NCBI GenBank assembly: GCA_002483105.1
Contig: DLHG01000011.1
Span: 196,026 to 260,025, forward strand
Source: Bacteroidetes bacterium UBA7674
Lineage (GTDB): Bacteria; Bacteroidota; Bacteroidia; Chitinophagales; Chitinophagaceae
Direction of reading: 5' to 3'
Length of the DNA stretch: 64,000 bases
Positions 9,495 to 17,975 of the stretch are shown one piece after another. The position numbers and the translations under genes are program-made. The first letter of the stretch is position 1, and each line of letters starts with the position of its first letter. The notes below the pieces were generated by a model. The model saw nothing but the letters and a program-made list of their open reading frames with translations, was not told the DNA's origin and did no database searches.

Positions 9495-9830
9495 CTATTC
9501 TCCATGTATCAAACTCTGGTCCGGTATAGTCACTTCTATCTCTCCGCTACCTGCCTGTAGTATACATTGGCAACCCAGTCTTGAATTTAACCTTGGGTTA
9601 CGCGCACGATCCACAAAATCTTCTTCCTTGTCAGATATCTCAGGTACATACTCATCGCCTTTCTCCAGGTATATATGGCAAGTGCTGCAGGCGCAAACCA
9701 TGCCGCAATTGTGGTGTAGCTCTATATTATTCTCTAAGGCTATTTCCAGGAGGCTGTCGCCGGGCAATACATTCTCTATAGTAACAGGTTCAAGCCCTTT
9801 TTGCTCAAACTTGAATTTTATATTATACAT
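9495..9830 (-). CDS. fdx: adrenodoxin-type 2Fe-2S ferredoxin
   Basis: 111 residues. Cluster ligands are seen in HHNCGMVCACSTCHIYL (C-x5-C-x2-C) and the fourth cysteine in SRLGCQCIL. The flanking VPEISDKEEDFVD and INxRLGCQ-like stretch are typical of Isc-type ferredoxins that deliver electrons to Fe-S cluster assembly. A perfect TACCTTTG minus-10-like box on the minus strand lies at 9857-9850, about 20 bases before the start codon, and should drive fdx-iscX-kdsC. Confidence 0.92.
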   Translation of the reverse strand: MYNIKFKFEQKGLEPVTIENVLPGDSLLEIALENNIELHHNCGMVCACSTCHIYLEKGDEYVPEISDKEEDFVDRARNPRLNSRLGCQCILQAGSGEIEVTIPDQSLIHGE

Positions 9831-9849
9831 CTATATTATTTTTCTGGCG

Positions 9850-9857
9850 CAAAGGTA
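9850..9857 (-). promoter_or_regulatory. Bacteroidota -7 box for fdx-iscX-kdsC
   Basis: TACCTTTG read on the minus strand, a perfect match to the TAnnTTTG box of Bacteroidota sigma factor, 20 bases upstream of the ferredoxin start. I could not place a TTG -33 element at the usual 18-19 base spacing. Confidence 0.6.
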
Positions 9858-9878
9858 GTTCATCACATTCTTTTTGCC

Positions 9879-10652
9879 CTATTTACCTCCATACATCTTT
9901 TCTATAGAGCTACTGATAGCTTTATAGATCTCCTGCCACTCAGGATGGTTGTCCAGCAGGCTTGCCTGCCTTTCCACTACTTCTGTATCTCCTCTCATGG
10001 CCGGACCTGTTTGCACATCTTTTGTTTTCGCGCTTTTAAAGCGTTCAAAGGTCTGGTTAATAATAGGTTGCAGCACTTCCACCGGCAGGTCCTGCTCTGC
10101 GCATATCTGCTCACAAATAGCCACCAGGTGGTTGATGAAGTTATTGCCTATTACCGCCGAGAGGTGTAGCCACTTCCTTTTTTCAAAGTCGGCTTCAAAC
10201 AGGTTGTCGGTAATACTATGCCCCATAGTATTAATGTACCGCTTGGCCTTGGCTGTATTAGCCTCCCAGGAGGTAGGTATATCTCTATGGTCGGGTATAT
10301 TGTTCTTGGCGATAGAATATACCGGCCATAGCACGGCACAGTCGGTAGCGTGATGTGTCAGTACATCTATTTCCATAGAGCCTGCGGTATGCACCAGCAC
10401 GGTCTTTTCCAGCTTTAGCTCGGCTATCACACTGGCTATCTCATGGTCAGGCACAGCAACAAAACATATATCTACTTCACCGTCCGTTATATCGCTCACG
10501 CTTTTATAGCTGTTCACGTTCATTTCGGCTGCAAGGGCTTTCATGGTCGCTTTATTGCGTCCCCATATACCGTCGCACTGGTGGCCTGCAGTTTTCAGGC
10601 GCTTTACCAGGAACCAGGCCATATTACCTGTTCCTATAATACTGTATGTCAT
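9879..10652 (-). CDS. Rossmann-fold / DUF2520 oxidoreductase-like protein
   Basis: 257 residues. The N-terminal Rossmann part begins MTYSIIGTGNMAWFLVKRL (GxGNMA, NADP-type) with ICFVAVPDHEI, and the C-terminal half is the helical DUF2520 domain (RKWLHLSAVIGNNFINHLV). The arrangement resembles pyrroline-5-carboxylate reductase or 6-phosphogluconate dehydrogenase relatives, but the substrate is unknown. In Bacteroidota this gene is often close to kdsC, as here. Its start overlaps or abuts the acyltransferase gene upstream (2-base gap), suggesting co-transcription. Confidence 0.85.
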   Translation of the reverse strand: MTYSIIGTGNMAWFLVKRLKTAGHQCDGIWGRNKATMKALAAEMNVNSYKSVSDITDGEVDICFVAVPDHEIASVIAELKLEKTVLVHTAGSMEIDVLTHHATDCAVLWPVYSIAKNNIPDHRDIPTSWEANTAKAKRYINTMGHSITDNLFEADFEKRKWLHLSAVIGNNFINHLVAICEQICAEQDLPVEVLQPIINQTFERFKSAKTKDVQTGPAMRGDTEVVERQASLLDNHPEWQEIYKAISSSIEKMYGGK

Positions 10653-10654
10653 AG

Positions 10655-11404
10655 TTAGGAGTTATTATGAGTAACATAGTAATTTTTCATCACATTATGT
10701 ACTCTTTCTTTTAGTTTAGCTGTGTCATCAAGCGTCATTCCTTCCGTGCTTATTGGCTCCAGGAAGTGAAATTTTATGGGCATTGGCCTGGCCCACAGCT
10801 TTTTATTGTGTGGTAGTATTTTTCCTGTATTAAATATCACTCCGGGCATGATGGGCTTTTGTGCCCGTATGGCTGTTATAAAAGCGCCGTCCTGGAAGGG
10901 TTGTAATGGTTCATTGCTTTTATTCCGTGTTCCTTCGGGGTAGAGGCACAGGTGCAGACCAAGTTCCAGTACTTGTTGCATTTTCACAAAGCTCTCAGCA
11001 CGGCTGTCCTTTTTCTTGCGATCTATGAGTATAGAACCCGTTTTATAGATGAGTCCAAAAATGGGTATGCGTGCCATCTCCACTTTCGCCAGTGTTTTAT
11101 TCGGCCCCGGTATCCATGGAGATGAGACAGGTACGTCCACCAGCGAATTATGATTGACCACCACTACATAGTTCTCGCCTTTCTTAAAGTGATGCGTCCC
11201 TTTTCTTAGTATCGGGCAACCTACTAATGTCATGAAAACACTCATCCATCCTTTGAATATAATATGCAGTGCTTTAGAGCAGGTCGGCTCGGGCAACAAT
11301 GATATGATCCAGATGGGGATGAACACAACAAGCATCGTCGCTACGAAGAACAACATGCCCGCGAAGAAATAAATATGCCCTAAAATGTTTTTAATGAATC
11401 TCAT
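10655..11404 (-). CDS. plsC: 1-acyl-sn-glycerol-3-phosphate acyltransferase (PlsC-like)
   Basis: 249 residues with an N-terminal pair of membrane segments (about residues 8-40). The acyltransferase motif I is VVVNHNSLVDVP (H-x4-D), motif II is in GSILIDRKKKDSR, motif III is CLYPEGTRNKS and motif IV is KPIMPGVIFN. The family acylates lysophosphatidic acid to phosphatidic acid at the inner membrane in phospholipid synthesis. It could also be another acyl-transfer enzyme such as one for ornithine lipids. Three bases separate it from ung upstream. Confidence 0.88.
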   Translation of the reverse strand: MRFIKNILGHIYFFAGMLFFVATMLVVFIPIWIISLLPEPTCSKALHIIFKGWMSVFMTLVGCPILRKGTHHFKKGENYVVVVNHNSLVDVPVSSPWIPGPNKTLAKVEMARIPIFGLIYKTGSILIDRKKKDSRAESFVKMQQVLELGLHLCLYPEGTRNKSNEPLQPFQDGAFITAIRAQKPIMPGVIFNTGKILPHNKKLWARPMPIKFHFLEPISTEGMTLDDTAKLKERVHNVMKNYYVTHNNS

Positions 11405-11407
11405 ACG

Positions 11408-12079
11408 CTAATCAAGCGACCAGTCTATAGTTTTCTTGCCTTGATCCTCTAATATCTTATTGGTCTTGCTAAAGTGCCTGTTACCCAAAAACTTAGTTAC
11501 AGAAAATGGCGAAGGATGTGCCGATTCCAATACGAAGTGTTTAGAAGTATCTATCAGTTCTTTTTTCTGACGGGCAAAGTTACCCCATAATATAAATACG
11601 ACCCCGTTTAGTTTGTCAGATATTTTTTTGATGACAGCATCGGTGAAAGTATGCCAACCTATATTGCCGTGAGACATTGGCTGGCCTGCTTCTACGGTCA
11701 GTCCCGCATTAAGCAGCAGCACGCCTTGCTTTGCCCACTTGGTTAAATTACCATGATTCGGGGTGGGGATATCGAGGTCTTCTTTAAGTTCTTTGTATAT
11801 GTTCACCAGGGATGGGGGAGGCTTCACGCCATCGGGTACGGAGAAGCTGAGCCCCATGGCCTGCCCTGCACCATGATAAGGGTCCTGGCCTATTATCACC
11901 ACTTTTACCTTATCGAAAGGTGTGGTATTAAATGCGTTGAAAATAAGCGGCCCGGGTGGATAAATAACTTTCCCTGCCTGCTTCTGATCTTTTAAGAACT
12001 GAACTATCTGTATGAAATAGTCTTTGCCAAACTCTTCTTCCAGTTGTTCTTTCCAGCTTTCATCTATTGAGACACTCAT
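11408..12079 (-). CDS. ung: uracil-DNA glycosylase, family 1
   Basis: Starting at the ATG at 12079 (MSVSIDESWKEQLEEEFGKD) gives 223 residues, the family length. The frame continues upstream to 12184 but that part lies antisense-in-frame within the end of the next gene and is basic and unlike Ung. Catalytic motifs: VVIIGQDPYHG with the water-activating Asp, and ESAHPSPFS with the catalytic His. The enzyme removes uracil from DNA to begin base-excision repair. Confidence 0.95.
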   Translation of the reverse strand: MSVSIDESWKEQLEEEFGKDYFIQIVQFLKDQKQAGKVIYPPGPLIFNAFNTTPFDKVKVVIIGQDPYHGAGQAMGLSFSVPDGVKPPPSLVNIYKELKEDLDIPTPNHGNLTKWAKQGVLLLNAGLTVEAGQPMSHGNIGWHTFTDAVIKKISDKLNGVVFILWGNFARQKKELIDTSKHFVLESAHPSPFSVTKFLGNRHFSKTNKILEDQGKKTIDWSLD

Positions 12080-12095
12080 AGCGCCCGCTAAGATA

Positions 12096-12623
12096 TTATT
12101 TTCTCGGGGGAGGCGGAGGCGTTTTTTTCTGCTGTTGCGCAGGTTTTGCCGTTTCTTCTGCCTGTTTAGGTGCCACCGGTGCATCGTGCATTAGTGTGAA
12201 GCTGCCGCAGGCTGTCCTGCCTTTGAATTTCTGGTACAGTACCACCAGGTACTCATCAGTTCTTTCAGGGATAAATGAATAAACTATATTATGGCTGCCG
12301 CCTTTTTGTGTTTCCTTTCGTGCAAGAAGTTTATGATCACCGTCCATTATTTCCAGGTTTACTTTAGAGGCACTGCTGGCACCTATAAAGATCATCTGGT
12401 ATATTCTGCCTTTCACCATCTGGATAGCTATCGGTAAAGGTTGCTGAGATTCCATGGTGACCATCGCGTCCTTGAATACGCTCAGTCCCTGATTGATAAA
12501 AGAAGCTTTCAGTCCTTCTGACTCCACACGCATGTCTTTGTCTATACAGCCAAGACCCTCCGACTGTGCAGCTGCACCGAATGATATAAATGATATTGCT
12601 AAAATTGCGAAAAGGCTTTTCAT
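12096..12623 (-). CDS. hypothetical exported protein
   Basis: 175 residues with a clean signal peptide (MKSLFAILAISFISFGAAAQ, cleavage after AAA-Q). The mature part has two cysteines placed for a disulphide (GLGCIDKD and RTACGSF) and ends with a Pro/Lys/Gln-rich tail (PAQQQKKTPPPPPRK). The fold looks beta-rich, like small periplasmic or surface proteins of Bacteroidota. No family recognised. It lies 16 bases upstream of ung on the same strand. Confidence 0.75.
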   Translation of the reverse strand: MKSLFAILAISFISFGAAAQSEGLGCIDKDMRVESEGLKASFINQGLSVFKDAMVTMESQQPLPIAIQMVKGRIYQMIFIGASSASKVNLEIMDGDHKLLARKETQKGGSHNIVYSFIPERTDEYLVVLYQKFKGRTACGSFTLMHDAPVAPKQAEETAKPAQQQKKTPPPPPRK

Positions 12624-12713
12624 TGCTTGAGTATTAATACGGACGAAGATAAAACTAAAGGTTCTTGCCTGCTAGTGAAATACCCCCTAAATAACATATC
12701 TATAACAAGCATA

Positions 12714-13325
12714 TCAGCGTATATCCACTTCCAGCAGCTGTTCCCCGTTCAGGAACCCTGTTAGTTTGTCATACACCGCTACAGGGCCTACACCTGCAGG
12801 AGTGCCGGTGTATATCAGGTCGCCTATGTTGAGCGTAAAGAATTTAGAGACGTATTCTATTATCTTATTTACGCCAAAGAGCATATCTGCGGTATTGCCT
12901 TGCTGAACGGTGATATCGTTGAGCTTTAGCTCAAAGTTCATTTGCTGTACGTTCGCATCAGGCGCGAGTGTTACAAATTTCCCTACGGCTGCTGAGGAGT
13001 CGAATGCCTTCGCCAGTTCCCAGGGCAGGCCTTTGCTTTTTAGTTTTTGTTGGAGGTCACGGGCAGTAAAGTCTATGCCTACCGATACATCATTGTAATA
13101 TTTGCGGGCAAATTTCTCCTGTATAAATTTTCCGTTCTTGCTGATCTTCACTACCACCTCACATTCATATTGCAGGTCGTCGGTGAACTCAGGATAATAC
13201 ACCGGTTTTTCGGGCAAAAGCAAAGCGCTTTTGGGCTTCAGGAAAATAACAGGCTCAGACGGAACTTCATTATTAAGTTCTTTCGCATGTTCGCTGTAAT
13301 TTCGTCCGATACAAATAATTTTCAT
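12714..13325 (-). CDS. fumarylacetoacetate hydrolase family protein
   Basis: 203 residues, the length of single-domain FAH proteins such as YcgM/YisK. The start MKIICIGRNYSEHAKELNNE, EPVIFLKPKSALLLP, metal-binding ECEVVVKISK (E-x-E type) and YTGTPAGVGPV near the end are standard for the family, which hydrolyses or decarboxylates oxo-acids such as acylpyruvates or oxaloacetate. It is divergent from the thioesterase gene with 22 bases between starts. Confidence 0.9.
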   Translation of the reverse strand: MKIICIGRNYSEHAKELNNEVPSEPVIFLKPKSALLLPEKPVYYPEFTDDLQYECEVVVKISKNGKFIQEKFARKYYNDVSVGIDFTARDLQQKLKSKGLPWELAKAFDSSAAVGKFVTLAPDANVQQMNFELKLNDITVQQGNTADMLFGVNKIIEYVSKFFTLNIGDLIYTGTPAGVGPVAVYDKLTGFLNGEQLLEVDIR

Positions 13326-13347
13326 AGACCTTAAACGGTATTTAGCA

Positions 13348-13785
13348 ATGGGGCGTGTAAAAATAAAATTTCCAACTGAAAAACCCTTATTTCAGGTAAT
13401 AATTCCTGTAAGAATTTCTGATATAAACTATGGAAATCACATGGGCAACGATTCTCTCCTTTCCATCATACATGAGAGCAGGATGCAACTGTTGTCCCAA
13501 TGGGGTTACACGGAGTTGAACGCCGGAGGAACTGCGCTGATAATGGCCGACGTTGCCATCGCCTACAAAGGCGAAGCATTTTATGGAGATAAACTAATAG
13601 TTAATATTTATGTAGAAGAACTCACCGACCGCTCTTTTGTTCTCCTTTATCATATCACTACACATCGCGACGGCGCAACAAAAGACATCGCCCACGCCAA
13701 AACAGGAATGCTCTGCTTTAATTATGATACTCGTAAAATTGACCTGGTAACGGAAGAGCTGAAAGAGCATTTGATAAATGGATAA
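13348..13785 (+). CDS. 4HBT-type acyl-CoA thioesterase
   Basis: 145 residues with the hot-dog fold layout: IPVRISDINYGNHMGNDSLLSIIHES, where the Asp and the NYGNHMGN segment occupy the catalytic position of 4-hydroxybenzoyl-CoA thioesterase-like enzymes, then AIAYKGEAFYGDKLIV and KTGMLCFNYDTRKI. It should hydrolyse an acyl-CoA or acyl-ACP in the cytosol; the chain specificity is not readable. It is divergent from the FAH gene and followed by a dispersed repeat. Confidence 0.85.
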   Translation: MGRVKIKFPTEKPLFQVIIPVRISDINYGNHMGNDSLLSIIHESRMQLLSQWGYTELNAGGTALIMADVAIAYKGEAFYGDKLIVNIYVEELTDRSFVLLYHITTHRDGATKDIAHAKTGMLCFNYDTRKIDLVTEELKEHLING

Positions 13786-13799
13786 TGAATGTCACTCCC

Positions 13800-13823
13800 G
13801 TCATTGCGAGGAACGAAGCAATC
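13800..13823 (+). repeat. dispersed GTCATTGCGAGG repeat, copy 1
   Basis: Begins GTCATTGCGAGGAACGAAGC and continues AATC. Related copies are at 27184-27215 and, inverted, at 46534-46570. This intergenic sequence type is scattered in many Bacteroidota genomes; function unknown. It fills the 135-base gap after the thioesterase gene. Confidence 0.7.
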
Positions 13824-13920
13824 TAATCGGCACGACCATCAGAATAATACTCACTTTAACACTGGTCTGAGTATTTACTCAGACCCAACATAGAGCAAGC
13901 ATTTGCTTGCTTCCTGAACA

Positions 13921-14358
13921 TCATAAATACCGCATCTTTACCACCACACTCTTATCTCCTTTTAACTCGAAATCGAAATCTGCCAATACAGGTCTGGTAA
14001 GCGAACTATGGTAATAGTCTGAGAAGCCAAAGCCTTCCTTCGGTATGCCCAGCATATTAAACTCCATTTTTGAATTGTTGTCTTCATCGTCGAGAACGGA
14101 GAAACCATAGGTGCCGGGTTCCAGGGGCACAGAAAAGACCACAGAACCATTGGCTAATGTAGCCTTGCTGTATTTCTGCCTTTTGAAAGGTTTATTGTCT
14201 TTAAAACTCTGCTGATCTTTGAATATCGCCAGTATCAGCTGTCCCTTCGCCGATTTTATGTTGGTCACGGATACTTTTACCTTCTGTGCCGCTACGTCCG
14301 CCGACGATATCAAGGTAGTCAGGAATGCCATTGCGATAACCGCTATTATTCGTCTCAT
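13921..14358 (-). CDS. DUF2141 domain exported protein
   Basis: From the ATG at 14358 the product is 145 residues with a signal peptide (MRRIIAVIAMAFLTTLISSA, then DVAAQ). The mature domain has the DUF2141 pattern: VSVTNIKSAKGQLILAIFKDQ, PLEPGTYGFSVLDDEDNNSKMEFNMLGIPKEGFGFSDY. Members are periplasmic or surface beta-sandwich proteins of unknown role. The frame extends 13 codons further upstream but that would bury the signal peptide. Confidence 0.85.
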   Translation of the reverse strand: MRRIIAVIAMAFLTTLISSADVAAQKVKVSVTNIKSAKGQLILAIFKDQQSFKDNKPFKRQKYSKATLANGSVVFSVPLEPGTYGFSVLDDEDNNSKMEFNMLGIPKEGFGFSDYYHSSLTRPVLADFDFELKGDKSVVVKMRYL

Positions 14359-14503
14359 ATTTTTGCTACAATTCTTTTGCTCTTCTGAAAATATCAAGCC
14401 ATCATGGCCTGTCCATATACCCTGTCTCTAACTAATTTGCGCGTTGCTTTATTGCCTGCAACGGGCATAAAATATTAATAGCCGCTCATCGCGGCCATTA
14501 GCT

Positions 14504-15061
14504 TTATTTCAAGATCCTCACCAACTCTTCCTGCACATCTTTGCCCTTATTAGCATTATACCATACCTGTAGTTCCGTCTTTACCCGTTCAAAGTCTGCT
14601 TTTTCCGCCATCAGGGTGTTGTACAGTTTCTGGCAATCGACAGGTCTCGGTCCCCAGGTCGCAATATCATTTTCATCCTTATCACGAATGATCAGTTTCG
14701 GGATGGCTTTTCCGTTATTGGTCAGGTAGCCGTTTATCCGGAACGGCTCGCTGTCACGTAGTTCATACGTTACCGTTATCTGGTCATTCAGTTCCGCCGC
14801 CATATGCAGGAAAGGTACACTGTGCGCCGCGTCACCACACCAGGGCTCGGTAATGATGATCCAGTGTTGCGGTTCTTTTATCGCTTTGATGGCGCTTGTC
14901 AATTCTTCTGTGAGTTGCCCCGTTTTCAGCCAACGGTTCATCCTTGCCCAGTTCAGCTTTGTATAGTCTATATACATAGCATCGTTATAGGGTGCCTGTT
15001 GTTCTTCTATGGGCTTATTTACTATGGATTCGAAGTAGTCCTTATATTCCTGGAATGTCAT
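14504..15061 (-). CDS. thioredoxin-fold protein
   Basis: 185 residues, no signal peptide, so cytosolic. The fold is seen from HWIIITEPWCGDAAHSVPFL, a WCGDA motif that keeps only the first cysteine of the classic WCxxC, then KAIPKLIIRDKDENDIATWGPRP with the cis-proline. Such single-cysteine family members (related to the bacillithiol-disulfide or thioredoxin_9 groups) are common in Bacteroidota; the partner is unknown. It is divergent from the TlpA-like gene at 15251. Confidence 0.8.
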   Translation of the reverse strand: MTFQEYKDYFESIVNKPIEEQQAPYNDAMYIDYTKLNWARMNRWLKTGQLTEELTSAIKAIKEPQHWIIITEPWCGDAAHSVPFLHMAAELNDQITVTYELRDSEPFRINGYLTNNGKAIPKLIIRDKDENDIATWGPRPVDCQKLYNTLMAEKADFERVKTELQVWYNANKGKDVQEELVRILK

Positions 15062-15250
15062 ATGCCTTTCGTTTCATTAAGGCTGCAATTTCGGCCTTTT
15101 GTTTATACCGTTGGTTGTTAATATATCTATGGTGGTATAATCGCAATGGGCTAAGCGGCAATAAATTGTTAAAAAGAAATATTCTGGTGATACTGATGGA
15201 ATAATAAGACTGCTTTTTGTACGTTAGTACCAAAAGTGCAAATACAATCT

Positions 15251-16666
15251 ATGATACGTTCGGTTATCCTTTCTTTAGCAACACTCTTACTTGCCTCCAA
15301 TACGCTGTATGCTGACAGCGTCACCATCCGTGGTAAAATAACCAACCCGCTCTCAGATGAGATCACATTCTCCACATATGACGGTATGCTGGAGTATAAC
15401 CAGGTGGAGCGCAAAGCGAAACTTGATAAGGATGGTAACTTCTCTGTGGTCTTTCCGGTAACTGCCGATTATATGGATATTTCCATCCAGCATGGTGACC
15501 AGGGTTCTGAATTGTGGTTGCGCGACGGGGACGTTGTAAACATGACACTCGATGCTAAGGATTTTGATAAGACCCTGCATTACACAGGTACGGGAGCAGC
15601 TACCGCCAACTTCGCCGCAAAGCATGTACTGGACCGCGGTATGAGTCAGCAATTTGGGGCAAACCTGCAACCATTAATGGCAAAAGAACCGCAGGAATTT
15701 TTGACGGAAAGCAAGGCGATGCTTCAAAAGGAACTTGACTACTTGCAGGAGAATAAACAGGGCCTTCCTGAGGCCTTCATAAAGAGCCTGACTGCAAAAC
15801 TCAGTTATACGATGTACTACGATTGGCTGATCTATCCTCCTTACCATCAAATGATGACGAAGAAAGAAAGATCGCCCGGCGATATCCCTAAAGAAAACTA
15901 TATCGTGCCTGCAAGCATACCCATGGTCTTTGATGATAATTACCTGAGCATATCGTCATACAGGAATGTGGTCGGCAGCATATTTGAGAATCGTGCCGGT
16001 ACCTTAGATAGTGTACACGCAATGAAGTACAAGGTGTCCGACAGCAGCAGTATATTGGCTAAACAGATCCTCCCGAAAAAAAGCAGGGAATTTTATTTTG
16101 CACATAAGCTGCACAATAATATGAAGTATGCTACTGTTGCAAAAGCCGATTCTGAATACCGTGCATTCAGGAAGATGTATCCGAAAAGCGAGTATATGCC
16201 GGTCGTAGAAAAGTCTATGGCCTTGAAAAGAAAGCTAGGTGCCGGCCAGCCTGCCATTGATTTCGCTTTTACTTCGCTGGATGGTAAAAAGATGAAGCTG
16301 TCCGATCTCAAAGGCAAGGTAGTGTATATTGATTTTTGGGCAAGCTGGTGTGGCCCTTGTATGCGTGAATTGCCTTCTGCTAAAAAAGTAGAAGAACACT
16401 TTAAGGGACGTGATGTGGTGTTCTTAAATGTATCTATCGATGAGGATATGGAGGCATGGAAGAATGCAATAGAAAAGAAGCATATAGAAGGCATTAATGT
16501 ATGTGAGCCAGGAGGATGGAAAGCGCCTATAGCACTTAAGTACGGTATACAGAGCGTTCCTTCCTATTTTCTGATAGATAAGAACGGCAAGTTCGTTACA
16601 GAAACAACGCCTCGCCCAAGTGAAACGGATAATCTTATCGGACTTATAGAAAATGCGTTGAATTAA
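15251..16666 (+). CDS. TlpA-family thiol:disulfide oxidoreductase with DUF4369-like N-terminus
   Basis: I take the ATG at 15251 (471 residues); a GTG at 15236 is in frame. A signal peptide (MIRSVILSLATLLLASNTLY) precedes an N-terminal beta domain (SVTIRGKITNPLSDEITF, DUF4369-like), a helical middle and a C-terminal TlpA/thioredoxin domain with VVYIDFWASWCGPCMRELPS, the CGPC redox motif, and QSVPSYFLIDKNG with cis-Pro. Such proteins reduce periplasmic disulphides, often for cytochrome maturation or stress. Followed by a terminator at 16711-16740. Confidence 0.88.
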   Translation: MIRSVILSLATLLLASNTLYADSVTIRGKITNPLSDEITFSTYDGMLEYNQVERKAKLDKDGNFSVVFPVTADYMDISIQHGDQGSELWLRDGDVVNMTLDAKDFDKTLHYTGTGAATANFAAKHVLDRGMSQQFGANLQPLMAKEPQEFLTESKAMLQKELDYLQENKQGLPEAFIKSLTAKLSYTMYYDWLIYPPYHQMMTKKERSPGDIPKENYIVPASIPMVFDDNYLSISSYRNVVGSIFENRAGTLDSVHAMKYKVSDSSSILAKQILPKKSREFYFAHKLHNNMKYATVAKADSEYRAFRKMYPKSEYMPVVEKSMALKRKLGAGQPAIDFAFTSLDGKKMKLSDLKGKVVYIDFWASWCGPCMRELPSAKKVEEHFKGRDVVFLNVSIDEDMEAWKNAIEKKHIEGINVCEPGGWKAPIALKYGIQSVPSYFLIDKNGKFVTETTPRPSETDNLIGLIENALN

Positions 16667-16710
16667 GACCTGTTGTACCGGAGTAGGATCCCGGAATAAA
16701 GAGTAAATAA

Positions 16711-16740
16711 AAATAGCCCCATTTCAGGGGCTATTTTTTT
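16711..16740. terminator. bidirectional intrinsic terminator
   Basis: Stem AATAGCCCC (16712-16720) pairs GGGGCTATT (16727-16735) with A-run and T-run on either side. It can serve the tlpA-like gene on the plus strand and the tRNA relic on the minus strand. The same GCCCC/GGGGC stem with a TTTCA-type loop follows tRNA-Met at 18443-18467. Confidence 0.8.
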
Positions 16741-16743
16741 GTG

Positions 16744-16808
16744 TAGCGAGGAGGAGATTTGAACTCCCGAGCTCAGGGTATGAATCCCGCTCGGCATAGT
16801 CTCCTCGC
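16744..16808 (-). pseudogene. degenerate tRNA-Met-like sequence (tRNA relic)
   Basis: Reading the minus strand, GCGAGGA (start) can pair with TCCTCGC (end), and the segment from GGATTCATA to CTCGCTACA matches the 3' half of the intact tRNA-Met at 18364-18437 almost base for base, but inverted in orientation. The D arm is replaced by about 10 bases (GACTATGCC region), one base of the anticodon loop is missing, and total length is about 65 instead of 74. So it is likely non-functional. It is followed by a copy of the tRNA terminator stem. Confidence 0.65.
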
Positions 16809-16961
16809 ACATCGCAGCCACTGGTAGCAAATGCATGGGGCAGTCATTCTCTTCGCAGCAGGAAGGGCGCAGAGTTCTGCTCGCACTTTTTCTTTCACCG
16901 GCGTTGCGTTTGAGCTGAAATAGGTAAGGATACCGCCGGTGGAAATGCTGATGTTCTTCAT
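16773..16961 (-). CDS. possible small ORF, 62 residues, downstream of the permease
   Basis: Starts 13 bases after the permease stop on the same strand (MKNISISTGGILTYFSSNAT). The last third is Cys/Arg-rich (APCICYQWLRCARRLC) and its end runs into the tRNA relic at 16744-16808, so the tail is probably foreign to the original gene. I recognise no family. It may be the truncated remains of a third gene of the permease operon, or non-coding. The rest of the 16667-16974 gap holds only the terminator and the tRNA relic. Confidence 0.3.
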   Translation of the reverse strand: MKNISISTGGILTYFSSNATPVKEKVRAELCALPAAKRMTAPCICYQWLRCARRLCRAGFIP

Positions 16962-16974
16962 AATACATGCTGTT

Positions 16975-17952
16975 TTATAAAATGAGATTAAACAAATATC
17001 CTGATATGATAATGCAGGCTGCCACTACCGCGAAAAATATCGCCAGCATTTTTCCTGTCATTACTTTCTTTAATAGTAGCCCTTCAGGCACAGACAGACC
17101 CACAACGGCCATGGAAAAAGCAATAGCCGTTCCCAGCGGTATCCCTTTCTGAACAAGGACCTGTAATACAGGTAGCACGCCTGCGGCATTGCTGTACATC
17201 GGCACGCCCAGCAAAACGGCTATGGGAACCGCAAACGGATTGTCTTTGCTTATATAAGCTTCAAAGAAGCCCGTTGGGATAAATCCGTGCATGAGTCCGC
17301 CTACGGCTATACCTATAAGGATGTACAAGGAGACACCTTTTACTATGCCTGACGCCTCCTTAGCAATGCCGGGTAACCTCTGCATAAATGGTTGCGGTTT
17401 TCCGTCAATACTTTCTTCCGGTTTCTGTTTGTTTTGGATGATCTGCTGTACCCAGTCGGTAAGTAAATGCTCCATTTTCATTCTGCCAAGGATGTACCCC
17501 GCTATCATAGACAGCACAATACCACTAACAACATAGATGATTGCGGTTTTCATCCCGAACATACCAATGAAAATGGCTACGGAGACGGCATCAACCAGTG
17601 GAGAGGAGATGAGGAAGGCAAGTGTAACGCCCAGAGGAATTCCTCCCTTTACAAACCCGATGAATAAAGGGACGGACGAGCAGGAACAGAACGGGGTGAT
17701 GGTACCAAAAAAAGAAGCCAGGAAATAGTCAAGCCCGTACCATCTTCGTTTAGTAAGAAAACGCCGCACTTTCTCTATCGGGAAATACGAATTGATAATG
17801 CCCATGATGAAGGTGACCATCGCAAGCAGAATAAAAATCTTGATGGTATCGAAAACAAAAAAGTTCAATGCCTGGCCAACATGGCTTTCGGCCGAAAGCC
17901 CGAACACTGTATATATCAACCAGTCAGCAAACTGCTGTGTCCATTTGAACAT
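16975..17952 (-). CDS. permease of the DUF318 / ArsP type
   Basis: 325 residues, about eight membrane segments. FCSCSSVPLFIGFVKGGIPLGV is the conserved CxC signature of the ArsP/DUF318 permeases, and GVPMYSNAAGVLPVLQVLVQKG the second repeat motif. Known members export trivalent organoarsenicals or related metalloid compounds at the inner membrane; here the substrate is unproven. It lies 23 bases after the small thioredoxin gene on the same strand, a pairing often seen for these permeases. Confidence 0.88.
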   Translation of the reverse strand: MFKWTQQFADWLIYTVFGLSAESHVGQALNFFVFDTIKIFILLAMVTFIMGIINSYFPIEKVRRFLTKRRWYGLDYFLASFFGTITPFCSCSSVPLFIGFVKGGIPLGVTLAFLISSPLVDAVSVAIFIGMFGMKTAIIYVVSGIVLSMIAGYILGRMKMEHLLTDWVQQIIQNKQKPEESIDGKPQPFMQRLPGIAKEASGIVKGVSLYILIGIAVGGLMHGFIPTGFFEAYISKDNPFAVPIAVLLGVPMYSNAAGVLPVLQVLVQKGIPLGTAIAFSMAVVGLSVPEGLLLKKVMTGKMLAIFFAVVAACIIISGYLFNLIL

Positions 17953-17975
17953 TTATCGTCTTTTTAGCTGATTCT

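Noticed and set aside
16744..16808. tRNA-Sec or tmRNA 3' end instead of a tRNA-Met relic
   Set aside because: The loop can place TCA at the anticodon, but there is no long variable arm or extended acceptor, and no tmRNA 5' half lies upstream; near-identity with tRNA-Met is the simpler reading.
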